Positions 27,893 through 38,700 of a stretch of 64,000 nucleotides of DNA are shown here, piece after piece; position 1 is the first letter of the stretch; every line of letters starts with the position of its first letter. Source of the DNA: Lachnospiraceae bacterium UBA1818 (GTDB lineage: Bacteria > Bacillota > Clostridia > Lachnospirales > Lachnospiraceae); contig CAJFQZ010000017.1 in NCBI GenBank assembly GCA_904419285.1, forward strand, positions 89,292 through 153,291. Reading direction: 5' to 3'. The translations under genes were made by a program, and so were the position numbers. The notes below the pieces were generated by a model that saw only the letters and a program-made list of their open reading frames with translations, made no database searches and was not told the DNA's origin.

Positions 27893-30800
27893 TTACTTTA
27901 TTTTCTTCCCGGCCTGCAGGACCACCGCGGCCGCCGCAAGTACTGCAGCTGCCCAGAGAACTGCCGTGGAGACGTCTCCTGTCTTCACTGCTTTATCCGC
28001 AGATACGGACGTTTCTGCCCCGCCTTTTGTTCCGCCGCCGGCTGATGCGGTCCGGTTTCCTCCATCGCCAGATTCTTTCTCTGCCGCTGTGTTTTCCGCC
28101 GTGTCAGCCTCTGCCTTCGGATCATCCGCCTTTGCCGTCAGCTGTCCCACAGCCTCCTGCAGCCTGGACGCTGCTTCGTCGATCTCCTCCTGAGCCGCTC
28201 CGCCGTCATCACAGACTGCCTGCGCCTCCGCAAGTACGCCCAGCATCGCACGGAAGGAAGTTTCTTCATAATCCGCCTCATTCAGTCCCCGGGCCTGCGC
28301 GATCAGCTCTTCCAGGGCGGATCTGTCCGGCTTCAGCCTCAGATCGCTCATCGCCCTGAGCAGCTCTCTCCACGCCGGATCCACACTGTCCTGCATTGCA
28401 TTCTCATCTGCGAGGACTGCCTGTGCGTTTGACAGAGCCGTGACGAACGCATCTCTGCCCTCTTCCAGATATTTCTCCAGATCCAGGCTCTCCGCCATAG
28501 CGACAACCTTCTCCAGATCACTCTTATCGCCCTGTCTGAAGGACAGATACTGCATTGATGTGATCAGCTCTTTCCAGCTGTCCTCGATCATCTGCTGTGT
28601 GACCGAAGGATCCCCGGTTTGCACTCTCTCCAGCAGATCCTGCGCGGCTGCATAAGCGATTTCGAATTTCTCTGTTGCGGCCGGTACAACGCCCGTCGTA
28701 TCCGCAGAAGATGCAAGCTCGACCGCATATTCAAGAATGTCCGTGTCAAGCTGCTCCGGCTCGTCGGGTTCATCCGGCTCCTGAGCGCTTTCCTTATACG
28801 CCTCATACTTCTCGCTGAGGGCTGTCAGCGCCGCTGTGATCTCCTTCTGCGCTGCCGCCGCATTTTCCAGCGTATTTTCCGCCGGGATCACCGCCGCCGT
28901 CAGAGCGGCTGCCGTCTCGTCATCACTGTTCTCCAGATCATTGTCTGCGATGACCTGTCTGACCTCTGTGAGAAGTCCGCTCAATCCGCTGCGGTCTACC
29001 GTCTCGTACACTTCCATTTCACGCACGCCGTAATAAGTAGAATTTCTCGACACGCCCTGCATCTTCACATAACGTGCGGCCGCCGGCGCATCCAGCGTCA
29101 CATCTGTGACGGACGACGTATTGCCGCGCACCTGCTTCACCGTCTGCCATTGTGCTCCGTCTGTGGATACCTGAATGTCAAATCCCCCTGCGGTATACTG
29201 GCCTTCCCATGTCAGGACCACTCTGCTCACCTGCCGTTCCTCACCGAGGTCGACCATCAGATAGTCGCTGTTATTGTTTGAGCTGATCCAGTAGGAGTTC
29301 GGATCCGTGGACGTGATCTCCGCCTCCGCATCCGCTTTATCTCCGTCTGTAGCCTTGGACGCCGGATGATATTTCAGAAGTCCGGTGTTCAGATCAGGCT
29401 GGTTTCCGAACCGTTCAGAGTACGCGTTCTGGTTCAGCGCCACATTGACCTCCGTCACGTCTGCCGCGTCCGTACGGATCATATCCGGCTCAAGCGCTTT
29501 GTTATATGCCTTGATATTTCCGATATATCCGTGGAAATCCTTCCCGATCTCTTCCATCGGGAACACAAATGTACTGAAATACTCGTCCGTCTTTCCTGTG
29601 TCGGAGGAATACAGCATTTTTACAAGCTGTCCATCCACATACATCTTTGTATTGCGGGCAGTCCCGACGATCGTGACTGTCACGCTCTCATCCTCCGGGA
29701 TCTCATAGTCGAAGGACTGATGGTAGAGGCTCCGGTTCAGAGAGATACAGTCGTTATCCAGCCCCTTAGCCAGAAGCTGCCCGTCATATCCCGAGAACAG
29801 GAGAGAATCTTTCGTGTTCCCCTCCGACGCCTTCACATCGAAGGATACTGTATACGGGTAGGACAATGTATGAAGCGGCGTCGTCATGAGAGTAGAGCCG
29901 TCGAATTCGATCATCATCTCTCCGTCCACCTCGACTGCCTTTCCATTTATGACCTGAGCGTCATATCCGTTTCCGCTGCTGTCTTTTACCGTGACAATCC
30001 CTTCTGTTTCCTCTGTTCTGCTCATGTCATAATCAACAACGACATCTGTCTTACTTTCAATCGTCATCGCAATCTGTGTCCCCGGTCCTTCCTGAAGGCG
30101 GTCAAACGTCTCCTGATATGCAATATAGTCATCCGTCTTCTCAGAGCCGCCCCAAGTCTTCTCAGCTACCATAGCCACTGAACGTAGCATTCTCTCATGC
30201 AGATCCGCTTCTGTGATTCCCTCGCGGAACTCATCCCCCCAAAGTGCGGCCTTAGCACCGAGTAATAGAGGTTCTCCCTCATCCGCTTTGATATCTCCAT
30301 TAAAGATTGTAGGATCCCAATTCTTATACAGCCACTCTTCCACAATCATATCTTTATGGTCGCGCCCCGGTGTAGTATACAGATACGGCTGGGGCAGATT
30401 CACCACACGAAAACCTTCACTCATTCTGGCGATCGGATCATCCTCATAAGTTGCCCAAATATCAAGAATAATATTATCCGGAGATATCTCTGTCTCTCCC
30501 GGAAAGAGCTTCAGCGCTCCCCACATCCTTGTCGTCTTCCCATATTTCCGCATTAATTCATCCAAGAAAACCACATACTGCCGATATGCTTCTGGATTGC
30601 TTTTATCCCAGTATTCATCCGCACCCACATTCACCGTATCACCGCTGAATACCGGATCATCGCCGCCCAGATAATCCTCATAAAGCGTCTCCATAAACTT
30701 TCTCGCCGTCTTTGCCTTTTTCGCCTCGTCTGCGTTACTGCTGTTAATGTCGAGCGCAAGCATCTGAGGGTCATTATTGGACTGGATTGGTCCAAGCCAG

Positions 30801-33010
30801 TCTATATCATCCGGATTCTCCTGTGCATATTTGATATATGCATTAGAGTGGGACGGCGTATCAAACTCGGGTATCAGATTAATTCCTCCCGCATTCGCCA
30901 TATCTTCCAACTCTCTGTAATCGTCCTTTGTATAAACCGGATCGCTGTACTCTTCATTGAAGTACTCAAACCTTTCTCCGCTGTATACTCGATTGTCCGT
31001 CAGACTCGGAAATGCATCGCTCTCCAGACGGTGCATGCCGTTCCACTCAGAGCCGCTGGGAAGTCCTGCCGAACTGTATGTAAAGTCATCATTCAGATGG
31101 AGCTGGAACTCATTCATCTTGTACCAGGTCAGAATCTTCGTATAATCCTGAAGATACTGAAGCCGGTGAGGGATCCTTCCCACATCAAACATCACGCCGC
31201 GGATCTCATAATCCGGATAATCGCGGATCACGCCGCATGGGATATTGTCATTTCCTTCATCCTGCCACAGTATCTGCTCCGCGGTGACTGTCCCGTAAAG
31301 CGCCCCTGTATAAGTGCTGCTGTAAATGTGCACACCGTTCTCGTCCACGGTCATGAAGTATCCTTCCTCACCGGTGTCATAGATATCCTCTGTCTGCGAC
31401 TCGATATAAATATCCGCAGCAGACGCATCGCCGGCTTCGCCGGATACAACTGCCGGCTCTACGCCCGCAAACTCTGCCAGATCCTCCTGCATATTTTCCG
31501 CGGCCGCCTGCAGATCCACGCCCGCCGCGTCATTGATGATGATCCGTGAATTCTCCTGAAGCGTAAACTCGCCCTCACAGCCGTACCACTCCTGGAGTGT
31601 CGGAATCACCGCCGGCTTCCCATTGGGGTTCTCCACCTCAGGGTAATACTCCGGATAAAAGGAATTCTTGGACGGCACTTTCAGTGTAAAATTCTTTCTT
31701 GCAGTATCCGCATCCCCGCCGTCTTCTTCTACAGAACGTACTTCCACGAGGATCGTGACCTCCCGGTCTCCTATATTCCGGTCAGTGACCTCGCCGCTGT
31801 TCGAGATCACCTGTTCTTTGTCACTTCCGACCACTGCGATCTCGAAGCCATCCGGCACCTCCGGAAGTTCAACCCGGGTGCTCTCTGCGGTCAGGGACGG
31901 GATCTCCCCGATTCCGTCGAGTACTTCCTCTGCGGTCACGGGATCTTCCGTAGTGCTGACATAGGGCTGTGTGCCATTGATCGTGACCTCACGGACGGAC
32001 ACTCCATTCCCTCCGGCATTGACGTTGATCTTCTCAAAATAAAACCTCACAAAACGTTTCAGTTCCGTCGTCTGAAGCTGATCCCCTGAAAAAATATCCG
32101 TCTGGTTGTCCGCACCGTCACTGCTCGTCCGATCTACTTCCGCCACTGTGGTCCAGGAATCCGACTCGCTGCTGTCAGCAGTCTCGATCCGGTACTTTGT
32201 CGCCCACACCTTCAGGTAGAAATCGATCCTGATCTCATCCACCGCAGACTTTTCCGCACCCAGATCGATCAGAAGCCACTGCGGCGTCTGGGGATCACTG
32301 TCTGTGATCCCGCTGTTCTTCATCCGCTCGCTGGACCATCTTGTCTCACTGTCTCCGTCCACTGTGTTCTCCGCCACATTCTGAGGCATCAGGATCTCAA
32401 CAGTAGATACTTCCGCCGGTTTGTTCAGGGAGATATTTCCTCTCACAAGCTGTGTGCCCAGGATCTTGATCTCCCGGATGGAGATCCCCGTGCCTGCGGC
32501 CTTCGGATTCACCTTCTCGAAATAGAAACGCACATATCTTTCCAGCGTGCCGACGTCTGTGATCTCTTCCACATAATCATCCGCGAGCGATCCGCCGGCA
32601 TGCTCAATGGACGCAACGTCTTTCCACTGAGTGTTCTCATCGTTCGTCGATGCTGTCTGGATCTTATACTGCGCGCCCCATACCTTCTTGTAAAAATTGA
32701 TCGTAATACTGTCAACGCTGGTTTCCGGCGCCTCCAGATCGATCACCAGCCACTGAGGGTTCTGCTCCTCTTCCTCTGAGGTTCCCGTCTTCATCCCGGC
32801 ACAGGACCATCTTGTCTCATTGTCTCCGTCCACCACAAGCGCGCCGACATTTCCCGGAAGCGCTGCTTCAACACTGGACACTTCCACCTGCCTGCCGGAT
32901 GCCACATTCCAGGATGGAAACACATCTGTCTCCTGTGCAGACGCCGGGACCGCGATGCCCGACGCTGCCAGCACCAGAGCTGTCAGGAACCCGATACATC
33001 TTTTTCTCAT
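27893..33010 (-). CDS. large secreted GH20 beta-hexosaminidase with carbohydrate-binding and FIVAR domains
   Basis: About 1,705 residues. In order: signal peptide (1-25, ending PASAQ), two F5/8 type C (discoidin, CBM32-like) domains (about 35-180 and 190-350), a beta linker, a GH20 N-terminal domain and the GH20 catalytic barrel (about 600-950). The catalytic Asp-Glu pair is in NVGADEYWDK near residue 797; the barrel also has RGVMFDVGRIPHRLQYLQDY and EFDTPSHSNAY. A laminin-G-like domain, a third discoidin domain, about three FIVAR helical repeats and a C-terminal VKTGD...transmembrane...KK anchor follow. It should release GlcNAc, GalNAc or lacto-N-biose from host or milk glycans at the cell surface. 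The exact linkage is not readable. GC drops within the catalytic part. Confidence 0.92.
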   Translation of the reverse strand: MRKRCIGFLTALVLAASGIAVPASAQETDVFPSWNVASGRQVEVSSVEAALPGNVGALVVDGDNETRWSCAGMKTGTSEEEEQNPQWLVIDLEAPETSVDSITINFYKKVWGAQYKIQTASTNDENTQWKDVASIEHAGGSLADDYVEEITDVGTLERYVRFYFEKVNPKAAGTGISIREIKILGTQLVRGNISLNKPAEVSTVEILMPQNVAENTVDGDSETRWSSERMKNSGITDSDPQTPQWLLIDLGAEKSAVDEIRIDFYLKVWATKYRIETADSSESDSWTTVAEVDRTSSDGADNQTDIFSGDQLQTTELKRFVRFYFEKINVNAGGNGVSVREVTINGTQPYVSTTEDPVTAEEVLDGIGEIPSLTAESTRVELPEVPDGFEIAVVGSDKEQVISNSGEVTDRNIGDREVTILVEVRSVEEDGGDADTARKNFTLKVPSKNSFYPEYYPEVENPNGKPAVIPTLQEWYGCEGEFTLQENSRIIINDAAGVDLQAAAENMQEDLAEFAGVEPAVVSGEAGDASAADIYIESQTEDIYDTGEEGYFMTVDENGVHIYSSTYTGALYGTVTAEQILWQDEGNDNIPCGVIRDYPDYEIRGVMFDVGRIPHRLQYLQDYTKILTWYKMNEFQLHLNDDFTYSSAGLPSGSEWNGMHRLESDAFPSLTDNRVYSGERFEYFNEEYSDPVYTKDDYRELEDMANAGGINLIPEFDTPSHSNAYIKYAQENPDDIDWLGPIQSNNDPQMLALDINSSNADEAKKAKTARKFMETLYEDYLGGDDPVFSGDTVNVGADEYWDKSNPEAYRQYVVFLDELMRKYGKTTRMWGALKLFPGETEISPDNIILDIWATYEDDPIARMSEGFRVVNLPQPYLYTTPGRDHKDMIVEEWLYKNWDPTIFNGDIKADEGEPLLLGAKAALWGDEFREGITEADLHERMLRSVAMVAEKTWGGSEKTDDYIAYQETFDRLQEGPGTQIAMTIESKTDVVVDYDMSRTEETEGIVTVKDSSGNGYDAQVINGKAVEVDGEMMIEFDGSTLMTTPLHTLSYPYTVSFDVKASEGNTKDSLLFSGYDGQLLAKGLDNDCISLNRSLYHQSFDYEIPEDESVTVTIVGTARNTKMYVDGQLVKMLYSSDTGKTDEYFSTFVFPMEEIGKDFHGYIGNIKAYNKALEPDMIRTDAADVTEVNVALNQNAYSERFGNQPDLNTGLLKYHPASKATDGDKADAEAEITSTDPNSYWISSNNNSDYLMVDLGEERQVSRVVLTWEGQYTAGGFDIQVSTDGAQWQTVKQVRGNTSSVTDVTLDAPAAARYVKMQGVSRNSTYYGVREMEVYETVDRSGLSGLLTEVRQVIADNDLENSDDETAAALTAAVIPAENTLENAAAAQKEITAALTALSEKYEAYKESAQEPDEPDEPEQLDTDILEYAVELASSADTTGVVPAATEKFEIAYAAAQDLLERVQTGDPSVTQQMIEDSWKELITSMQYLSFRQGDKSDLEKVVAMAESLDLEKYLEEGRDAFVTALSNAQAVLADENAMQDSVDPAWRELLRAMSDLRLKPDRSALEELIAQARGLNEADYEETSFRAMLGVLAEAQAVCDDGGAAQEEIDEAASRLQEAVGQLTAKADDPKAEADTAENTAAEKESGDGGNRTASAGGGTKGGAETSVSADKAVKTGDVSTAVLWAAAVLAAAAVVLQAGKKIK

Positions 33011-33072
33011 CTTTTCCCCGCTTTCCCTGCATTTGTGCAGTCTTCTTATTATAAGTTGCCAGATATATTTCC

Positions 33073-33100
33073 ATTTTAGCAGTTTTCCCACACATGTCAA
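33073..33100 (-). promoter_or_regulatory. promoter of the GH20 gene
   Basis: Minus strand: perfect -35 TTGACA (33095-33100), 16-base spacer, -10 TAAAAT (33073-33078), about 60 bases before the start. Confidence 0.65.
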
Positions 33101-33183
33101 CATATCAGTTTTTTCTTTTATGCAGCATTTTCTCAATCGCTGTTTTTTCACCAGTATTTTTATGTATTATGCAAAATTCCGTT

Positions 33184-33229
33184 CAAAAAAAGCCTGTATG
33201 AGCATTGCTTTTATACTCATACAGGCTGA
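33184..33229 (-). terminator. terminator of the DUF1934 gene
   Basis: Minus strand perfect 12-bp stem AGCCTGTATGAG/CTCATACAGGCT followed by TTTTTTG, just after the stop codon of the DUF1934 gene. Confidence 0.9.
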
Positions 33230-33237
33230 TATTTCCC

Positions 33238-33702
33238 CTAACTCAGGACAGAAAAATTACCGCTGTCCTTTGATACGATATTCATTTTGATCCTGCAGTC
33301 TGCAAACGGTTCATGATTGACATCCAGCTCGTAATCCACCCGCACATCGATCTCGTCGTCCGCCACTCTGATCTCCATATTCCTTGTATTCAGTCCCACG
33401 AGCATCTGTCCGTAGGGCGTCCGGTAATAGGTCAGATTCTTTCGATTTTTCTCAAATACCATGTGCGCATTCGACAGTCCTGACTTCATGATCTCAACGA
33501 CAGAATCTCCGGTGATCTTTATCTTGTTTGTGATCGTCCCCGGCGTTCCCTCCACCACTTCATCGTAAATGATGTAGTGCTTCCCGTTTCGACAGTAATA
33601 GCTGGCCGGTGTAACAACCTCGATCTCCTCGTCCTCGTCTTTCTGCTCCGTCAGGATATTCATGTGCATTCCTGAAATGCTGACCAATACATCCTTTGTC
33701 AT
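33238..33702 (-). CDS. DUF1934 (YwiB-like) protein
   Basis: A 154-residue beta-barrel protein of the DUF1934/YwiB family: N-terminal DVLVSISGMHM, ASYYCRNGKHYIIYDE, the TTIKI-type NKIKITGDSVVEIMKSG and DVRVDYELDVN. It has a lipocalin-like fold in known structures, with no assigned reaction. It starts three bases after murI ends, so the two are probably co-transcribed. The ribosome site GAGGAA lies in the 3' end of murI. Confidence 0.85.
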   Translation of the reverse strand: MTKDVLVSISGMHMNILTEQKDEDEEIEVVTPASYYCRNGKHYIIYDEVVEGTPGTITNKIKITGDSVVEIMKSGLSNAHMVFEKNRKNLTYYRTPYGQMLVGLNTRNMEIRVADDEIDVRVDYELDVNHEPFADCRIKMNIVSKDSGNFSVLS

Positions 33703-33705
33703 ATT

Positions 33706-34533
33706 TTAATATTCCTCAATATTTACAACATTTGTGGTAGGCACATCAAACGGCATTACTGTGTTCGCAAACCTACGGAATTTTTCCGCAGCATCACTGA
33801 CATAGAAAGAATATCTGCTGTGCTGCGGCGTTGCGCCGTCATTTGCCATCCCCTGTTCTTTCAGAAGCCTCTTCAGATCCATCGCCGTCTCATATGCGGG
33901 ATTCACGATCTGGATCTTGTCTCCCATATATTCACGGATCCTGGACCGGAGCAGCGGATAGTGAGTGCAGCCGAGGATCATGGCGTCAATATCTGTACTC
34001 CGCATAGACTCCAGATAATATTCTATGATCTCACCGGTGACCGGATGCTCCTTGAACCCCTCTTCCACAAGAGGCACGAACAGAGGGCAGGCCTTTTCGA
34101 TCACGGTTATATCCGGCGCCATCCCGTGGATCACCTTCGTGTACATTCCGCTCTGGACCGTGGCATCCGTACCGACAACGCCCACTTTGCGGTTCTTTGT
34201 CGCCTCCACGGCAGCCCTCGCCCCGGGAATGACAACGCCCATGATCGGAAGATCGAATTCATCCCGGACCGCATCCAGTGCCAGCGCGCTTGCCGTGTTG
34301 CATGCGATCACAATTGCTTTCACATCTTTTGTCTTTAAGAAACGAATGATCTGTTCCGAAAAACGGATGATCGTATTCTGTGATTTACTTCCGTAGGGGA
34401 CCCTTGCGGTATCTCCGAAATACACGATATTCTCATTCGGAAGCTGGCGGGAGATCTCCCTTGCCACCGTCAGTCCTCCCACGCCGGAATCAAACACTCC
34501 GACCGGAGCTGTCTTCCTGTTTTCCATACTCAC
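33706..34533 (-). CDS. murI: glutamate racemase
   Basis: About 275 residues. It converts L- to D-glutamate for peptidoglycan. VGVFDSGVGGLTVAREI holds the first phosphate or carboxylate loop, with catalytic Cys in ACNTAS, and the second catalytic Cys is in GCTHYPLL. The start is GTG at 34533 with GGGGAG eight bases upstream; ATG at 34527 is nearly as good. Confidence 0.93.
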   Translation of the reverse strand: MSMENRKTAPVGVFDSGVGGLTVAREISRQLPNENIVYFGDTARVPYGSKSQNTIIRFSEQIIRFLKTKDVKAIVIACNTASALALDAVRDEFDLPIMGVVIPGARAAVEATKNRKVGVVGTDATVQSGMYTKVIHGMAPDITVIEKACPLFVPLVEEGFKEHPVTGEIIEYYLESMRSTDIDAMILGCTHYPLLRSRIREYMGDKIQIVNPAYETAMDLKRLLKEQGMANDGATPQHSRYSFYVSDAAEKFRRFANTVMPFDVPTTNVVNIEEY

Positions 34534-34608
34534 GTTCTGCTCTCCCCTGATCTGTGATCTATGTGTTCCCAGTGCCTCATCGGACATACAGTCCGCCCTG
34601 ACACAGAT

Positions 34609-34634
34609 ATCCGGCAGGGAAAGCCCTGCCGGAT
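34609..34634. repeat. stem-loop between pfkA and murI
   Basis: A perfect 11-bp inverted repeat ATCCGGCAGGG/CCCTGCCGGAT with a four-base loop and no adjoining T-run. It may slow or process the transcript between pfkA and murI; a true terminator is not clear. Confidence 0.6.
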
Positions 34635-34677
34635 CCTATTGTTAATTCAGTAAATTCTCTCCAGAACCTGCCGCTCC

Positions 34678-35685
34678 TTACAGTGCCAGAGTCTTTGCCA
34701 CCTCATACTGGTATTCGGAAACCGTCTTCTTCATTGCCAGAGCTTCTTCGATATCAAAGTCAACAAACTTTCCGTCCTTGTATCCTACGACACGGTTTGT
34801 CTTACCCTCGATGAGAAGATCCACTGCCATGGATCCCATGATAGAAGCATATACTCTGTCCTTACATGTCGGGCTTCCGCCGCGCTGCATGTGTCCCAGG
34901 ATCGTTGCTCTTGTCTCCATGCCTGTTGCTTCCTCGATCCTCTTCGCCATGTTGATCGAATCTCCGATACCCTCTGCATTGATGATGATATAGTTCTTTT
35001 TACCGCGCTTCTGACATTCTTTGATGTCAGCGATGATCGCCTGCTCGTCATAATCATGCTCTTCCGGCATCAGGATGCGCTCTGCACCGTTGGCAATACC
35101 GCACCACAGAGCAAGGTATCCGGCGTCACGGCCCATAACCTCTATGATACTGCAGCGCTCATGAGAGGTGGAAGTATCACGAACCTTATCGATCGCTTCC
35201 ATAGCTGTATTTACCGCAGTGTCGAATCCGATCGTATAGTCTGTACATGCGATATCAAGATCGATCGTTCCCGGGATTCCGACTGTGTTCACTCCCAGGT
35301 TCGCCAGCTTCTGAGCTCCTGCGAAGGAACCGTCACCGCCGATAACGACCAGGCCGTCGATTCCGTATTTCTTGCAGATAGCAGCAGCCTTCTGCTGCCC
35401 TTCCTCTGTGCGCATTGCTTTACAGCGGGCTGTCTGCAGGATTGTACCGCCGCGCTGGATCGTATCAGACACATCACGTGCGGAGAGGTCGATGATCTCC
35501 TCCTTCAGCAGTCCGTGATATCCTCTGCGGATACCGCGTACTTTCAGGCCTTTAGAAAGAGCTGTACGGACAACTGCACGGATCGCAGCATTCATTCCCG
35601 GCGCATCGCCGCCGCTTGTAAGGACTCCGATCGTACGGACACGATCTTCAAAATCTTCCGCATACATTTCATTATTCTCTGCCAT
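34678..35685 (-). CDS. pfkA: ATP-dependent 6-phosphofructokinase
   Basis: A 335-residue enzyme phosphorylating fructose 6-phosphate in glycolysis. GVLTSGGDAPGMNAAIRA is at residues 19-36, and GGDGS fits the ATP-using class (PPi enzymes have GGDDS). The catalytic loop reads PGTIDLDI rather than the usual PGTIDNDI; both Asp are kept. MGRDAGYLAL and the GHMQRGGSP-type region are normal. It follows dnaE, as in many Firmicutes. Confidence 0.95.
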   Translation of the reverse strand: MAENNEMYAEDFEDRVRTIGVLTSGGDAPGMNAAIRAVVRTALSKGLKVRGIRRGYHGLLKEEIIDLSARDVSDTIQRGGTILQTARCKAMRTEEGQQKAAAICKKYGIDGLVVIGGDGSFAGAQKLANLGVNTVGIPGTIDLDIACTDYTIGFDTAVNTAMEAIDKVRDTSTSHERCSIIEVMGRDAGYLALWCGIANGAERILMPEEHDYDEQAIIADIKECQKRGKKNYIIINAEGIGDSINMAKRIEEATGMETRATILGHMQRGGSPTCKDRVYASIMGSMAVDLLIEGKTNRVVGYKDGKFVDFDIEEALAMKKTVSEYQYEVAKTLAL

Positions 35686-35772
35686 GTTTTCTCCACCTTT
35701 CCATAAAGTAAGATAACTTTAAGAATTCTAAAATAAATAATTTTTAACAATTCCGACAATATTTTACCGTAT

Positions 35773-38700
35773 TTAGAACCTGTTTTCAATAGCTTTTTCA
35801 ACCACTTTTACCCTGTTCTCCCCGAAATGATTCATCAGCCTGCCCAGAACCTGCTGATTTATCCTGATATTGCGGTTCCTCGGCAGCCGTTTCACCGCCC
35901 GCTCCTTCGCACAGTAGATCACGACTTCATCGTCTCCCTCCGAGTCCGCCAGGTATCCGTACACGATCTGTTCTTCCTCAAGATATGTCTTCTTGTCGGG
36001 GAACTGGATCCAGAGTTCCCGCTTCGTCTTTTCAAAGGGAATGACCTTCTCGCAGATCAGCTTGCTGGCACGTTCATCTTCCTCAGAGACTCTCCCCCGG
36101 ATGAACACCTTCTTATCTGTCTCCAGATATTCCCGGTTCTTCTCGTAGTCTCTCGGGAACACGACCACTTCTACGGTTCCCAGAAGATCCTCCAGTGTGA
36201 CGAAAGCCATCATCTGATTCGTCTTTGTGTGCTTGACTGTCTTATCCGTGATCATACCGCCGATGATCTCTCGCGAACCCTCGCGAACCTTGGTCCTTCC
36301 GGTCTCTTCATCAGGCTGGAAGTCCGCGGTCGTCGCGGTGATGACCTTTCTCCATCTGTCCTCATATTCCTCCAGCGGATGTCCGCTGATATAGATCCCC
36401 AGCACCTCCTTCTCGAACGCCAGGAGGTTCTCTCTGGAATATTCTCCGACATCGGGGAGACGGATCTGGAATTCTTCCTTCTGTTCTTCCGAAACCATAT
36501 CGAAGAGCGTCATCTGTCCCGCCATGGAATATTTCTTCTCCTGATTGACATGATCCACGATCTGGATGTAGATCGTCATGAACTGCTTGCGGGTCCCGCC
36601 GAGCGTATCCAGAGCGCCGGACTTGATCAGGTTCTCTATGGCCCTCTTGTTCAGCGCGTCTCTGGAGGCCATTCTTGTGATGAAGTCCTCCAGGTTCTTA
36701 AACAGACCGAACTCCTTCCGCTCGGCAACGATCGCCTGGATCACCGGGCGGCCGATGCTCTTGATCGCTGCCAGGCCGTAGCGGATATTTCCTCCGTCCA
36801 CAGAAAAATCTGCCTCTCCCTTGTTGATGTCCGGGGGGAGGATCCGGATGTTCATCTGCCTGCACGCGTAAATATATTCTGCCACCTTCGGCGGATTTTC
36901 AATCACGGAGGTCATGAGAGCCGCCATGAATTCCACCGGATAATAATATTTCAGCCATGCTGTCTGATAGGAGACCACCGCATACGCCGCCGCGTGGGAC
37001 TTATTGAACGCATATTTTGCAAAATCGATCATTTCGTCATAAATCTTGTTTGCAGTTTTCTCATCAATGCCGTTCTTGATACAGCCCGGAACATTCGCCG
37101 CCTCGTCTCCGTAGACAAAGATCTGGCGCTCCTTCTGCATCACGTCCCCTTTCTTCTTGGACATGGCGCGGCGGAGAAGGTCGCTCCTTCCCAGTGTATA
37201 TCCGGCCAGATCACGCACGATCTGCATGACCTGTTCCTGATAGACAATGCAGCCGTAGGTCGGCGCCAGGATCGGTTCCAGCTGGGGACAGTCGTAAGTG
37301 ATGGAGCTCTGATCGTTCTTTCCCTTGATATACTGGGGGATAAAATCCATCGGACCCGGACGGTACAGCGCGATCCCGGCAATGATATCCTCCAGACTGT
37401 GGGGCTTGAGCTCCTTCATGAAGCCCTTCATCCCGCTGCTCTCGATCTGGAAGATTCCGTCCGTCTTTCCCGTGCCGATGTAATCCATCACGGCCTGGTC
37501 ATTGTAATCGATCTTCTCAATATCCAGATCCGGATCCTTTCTCCTCGCCATCCGGACGGCATTCTGGATCACCGTCAAAGTCCGGAGTCCCAGGAAATCC
37601 ATCTTCAGAAGTCCCAGCTCCTCCAGTGTGGTCATGGTAAACTGTGTCGTGATCGTACCGTCTGCCGCCCTGGACAGAGGTACATATTCGTCCACAGACT
37701 TCTGGCTGATAACAACGCCTGCGGCATGCATGGAGCTGTGCCGCGGAAGCCCCTCCAGACGCTTCGCCATGTCGATCAGGTTCTTCACCTGTTCATCATT
37801 TTCATAGGTCCTGCGCAGCTCCGGATTCTCCTGAAGCGCTTTGTCGATCGTGATATTCAGTTCCTGGGGGATCATCTTCGCGATGCTGTCCACGAACGCA
37901 TAGGGCAGATCCATCACACGCCCCACGTCGCGGATCACGCCCCGCGCCGCCAGGGTTCCGAAAGTGACGATCTGCACTACCCGGTCCTTGCCGTACTTGC
38001 GCACCACATAATCGATGACCTCCTGCCTTCTCTCATAGCAGAAGTCCACGTCGATATCGGGCATGGACACACGCTCCGGGTTCAGAAACCGCTCGAACAG
38101 GAGCTGATAACGGATCGGGTCAATGGTCGTGATCTCCAGGCAGTAGGAGACAATGCTTCCCGCCGCAGACCCTCTTCCCGGACCGACTGCGATCCCGTGA
38201 TCCTTCGCATACTTGATGAAATCCCATACAATAAGGAAATAATCCACATACCCCATGTTCCGGATCGTATCCAGCTCGTAGCTCAGACGGTCCTTCAGTT
38301 CCTGGGACGGCTCCGGTCCGTACCGCTTCTCCAGCCCCTCCCAGCAGAGCTTCTGCAGATATTCCCATGACGTCATCCCGTCCGGCACGTCGTATTTGGG
38401 CAGCTTGGTCACTCCGAACTCGATCTCCACAGAGCAGCGGTCCGCGATCTTCTGCGTGTTCTCCAGCGCCTGGAGCGCATACGGGAACAGACGCTCCATC
38501 TCCTCCGGAGACTTCACATAATACTGCCCACCTTCGTAGCGCATGCGGTTTTCGTCCGCCAGCTTCTTGCCTGTCTGGATGCAGAGGAGGATATCGTGGG
38601 CTTTCGCGTCCTCCGCATAGGTATAGTGGACGTCGTTCGTGGCGACAAGCTCGATGCCTGTCTCCTGGGACATCTTGAGGAGCTGCTGGTTCACCAGCGC

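Noticed and set aside
35827-38370. 847-codon open frame on the plus strand
   Set aside because: It is the antisense shadow of dnaE; the product is His/Arg-rich with no domain, and dnaE on the other strand is certain.
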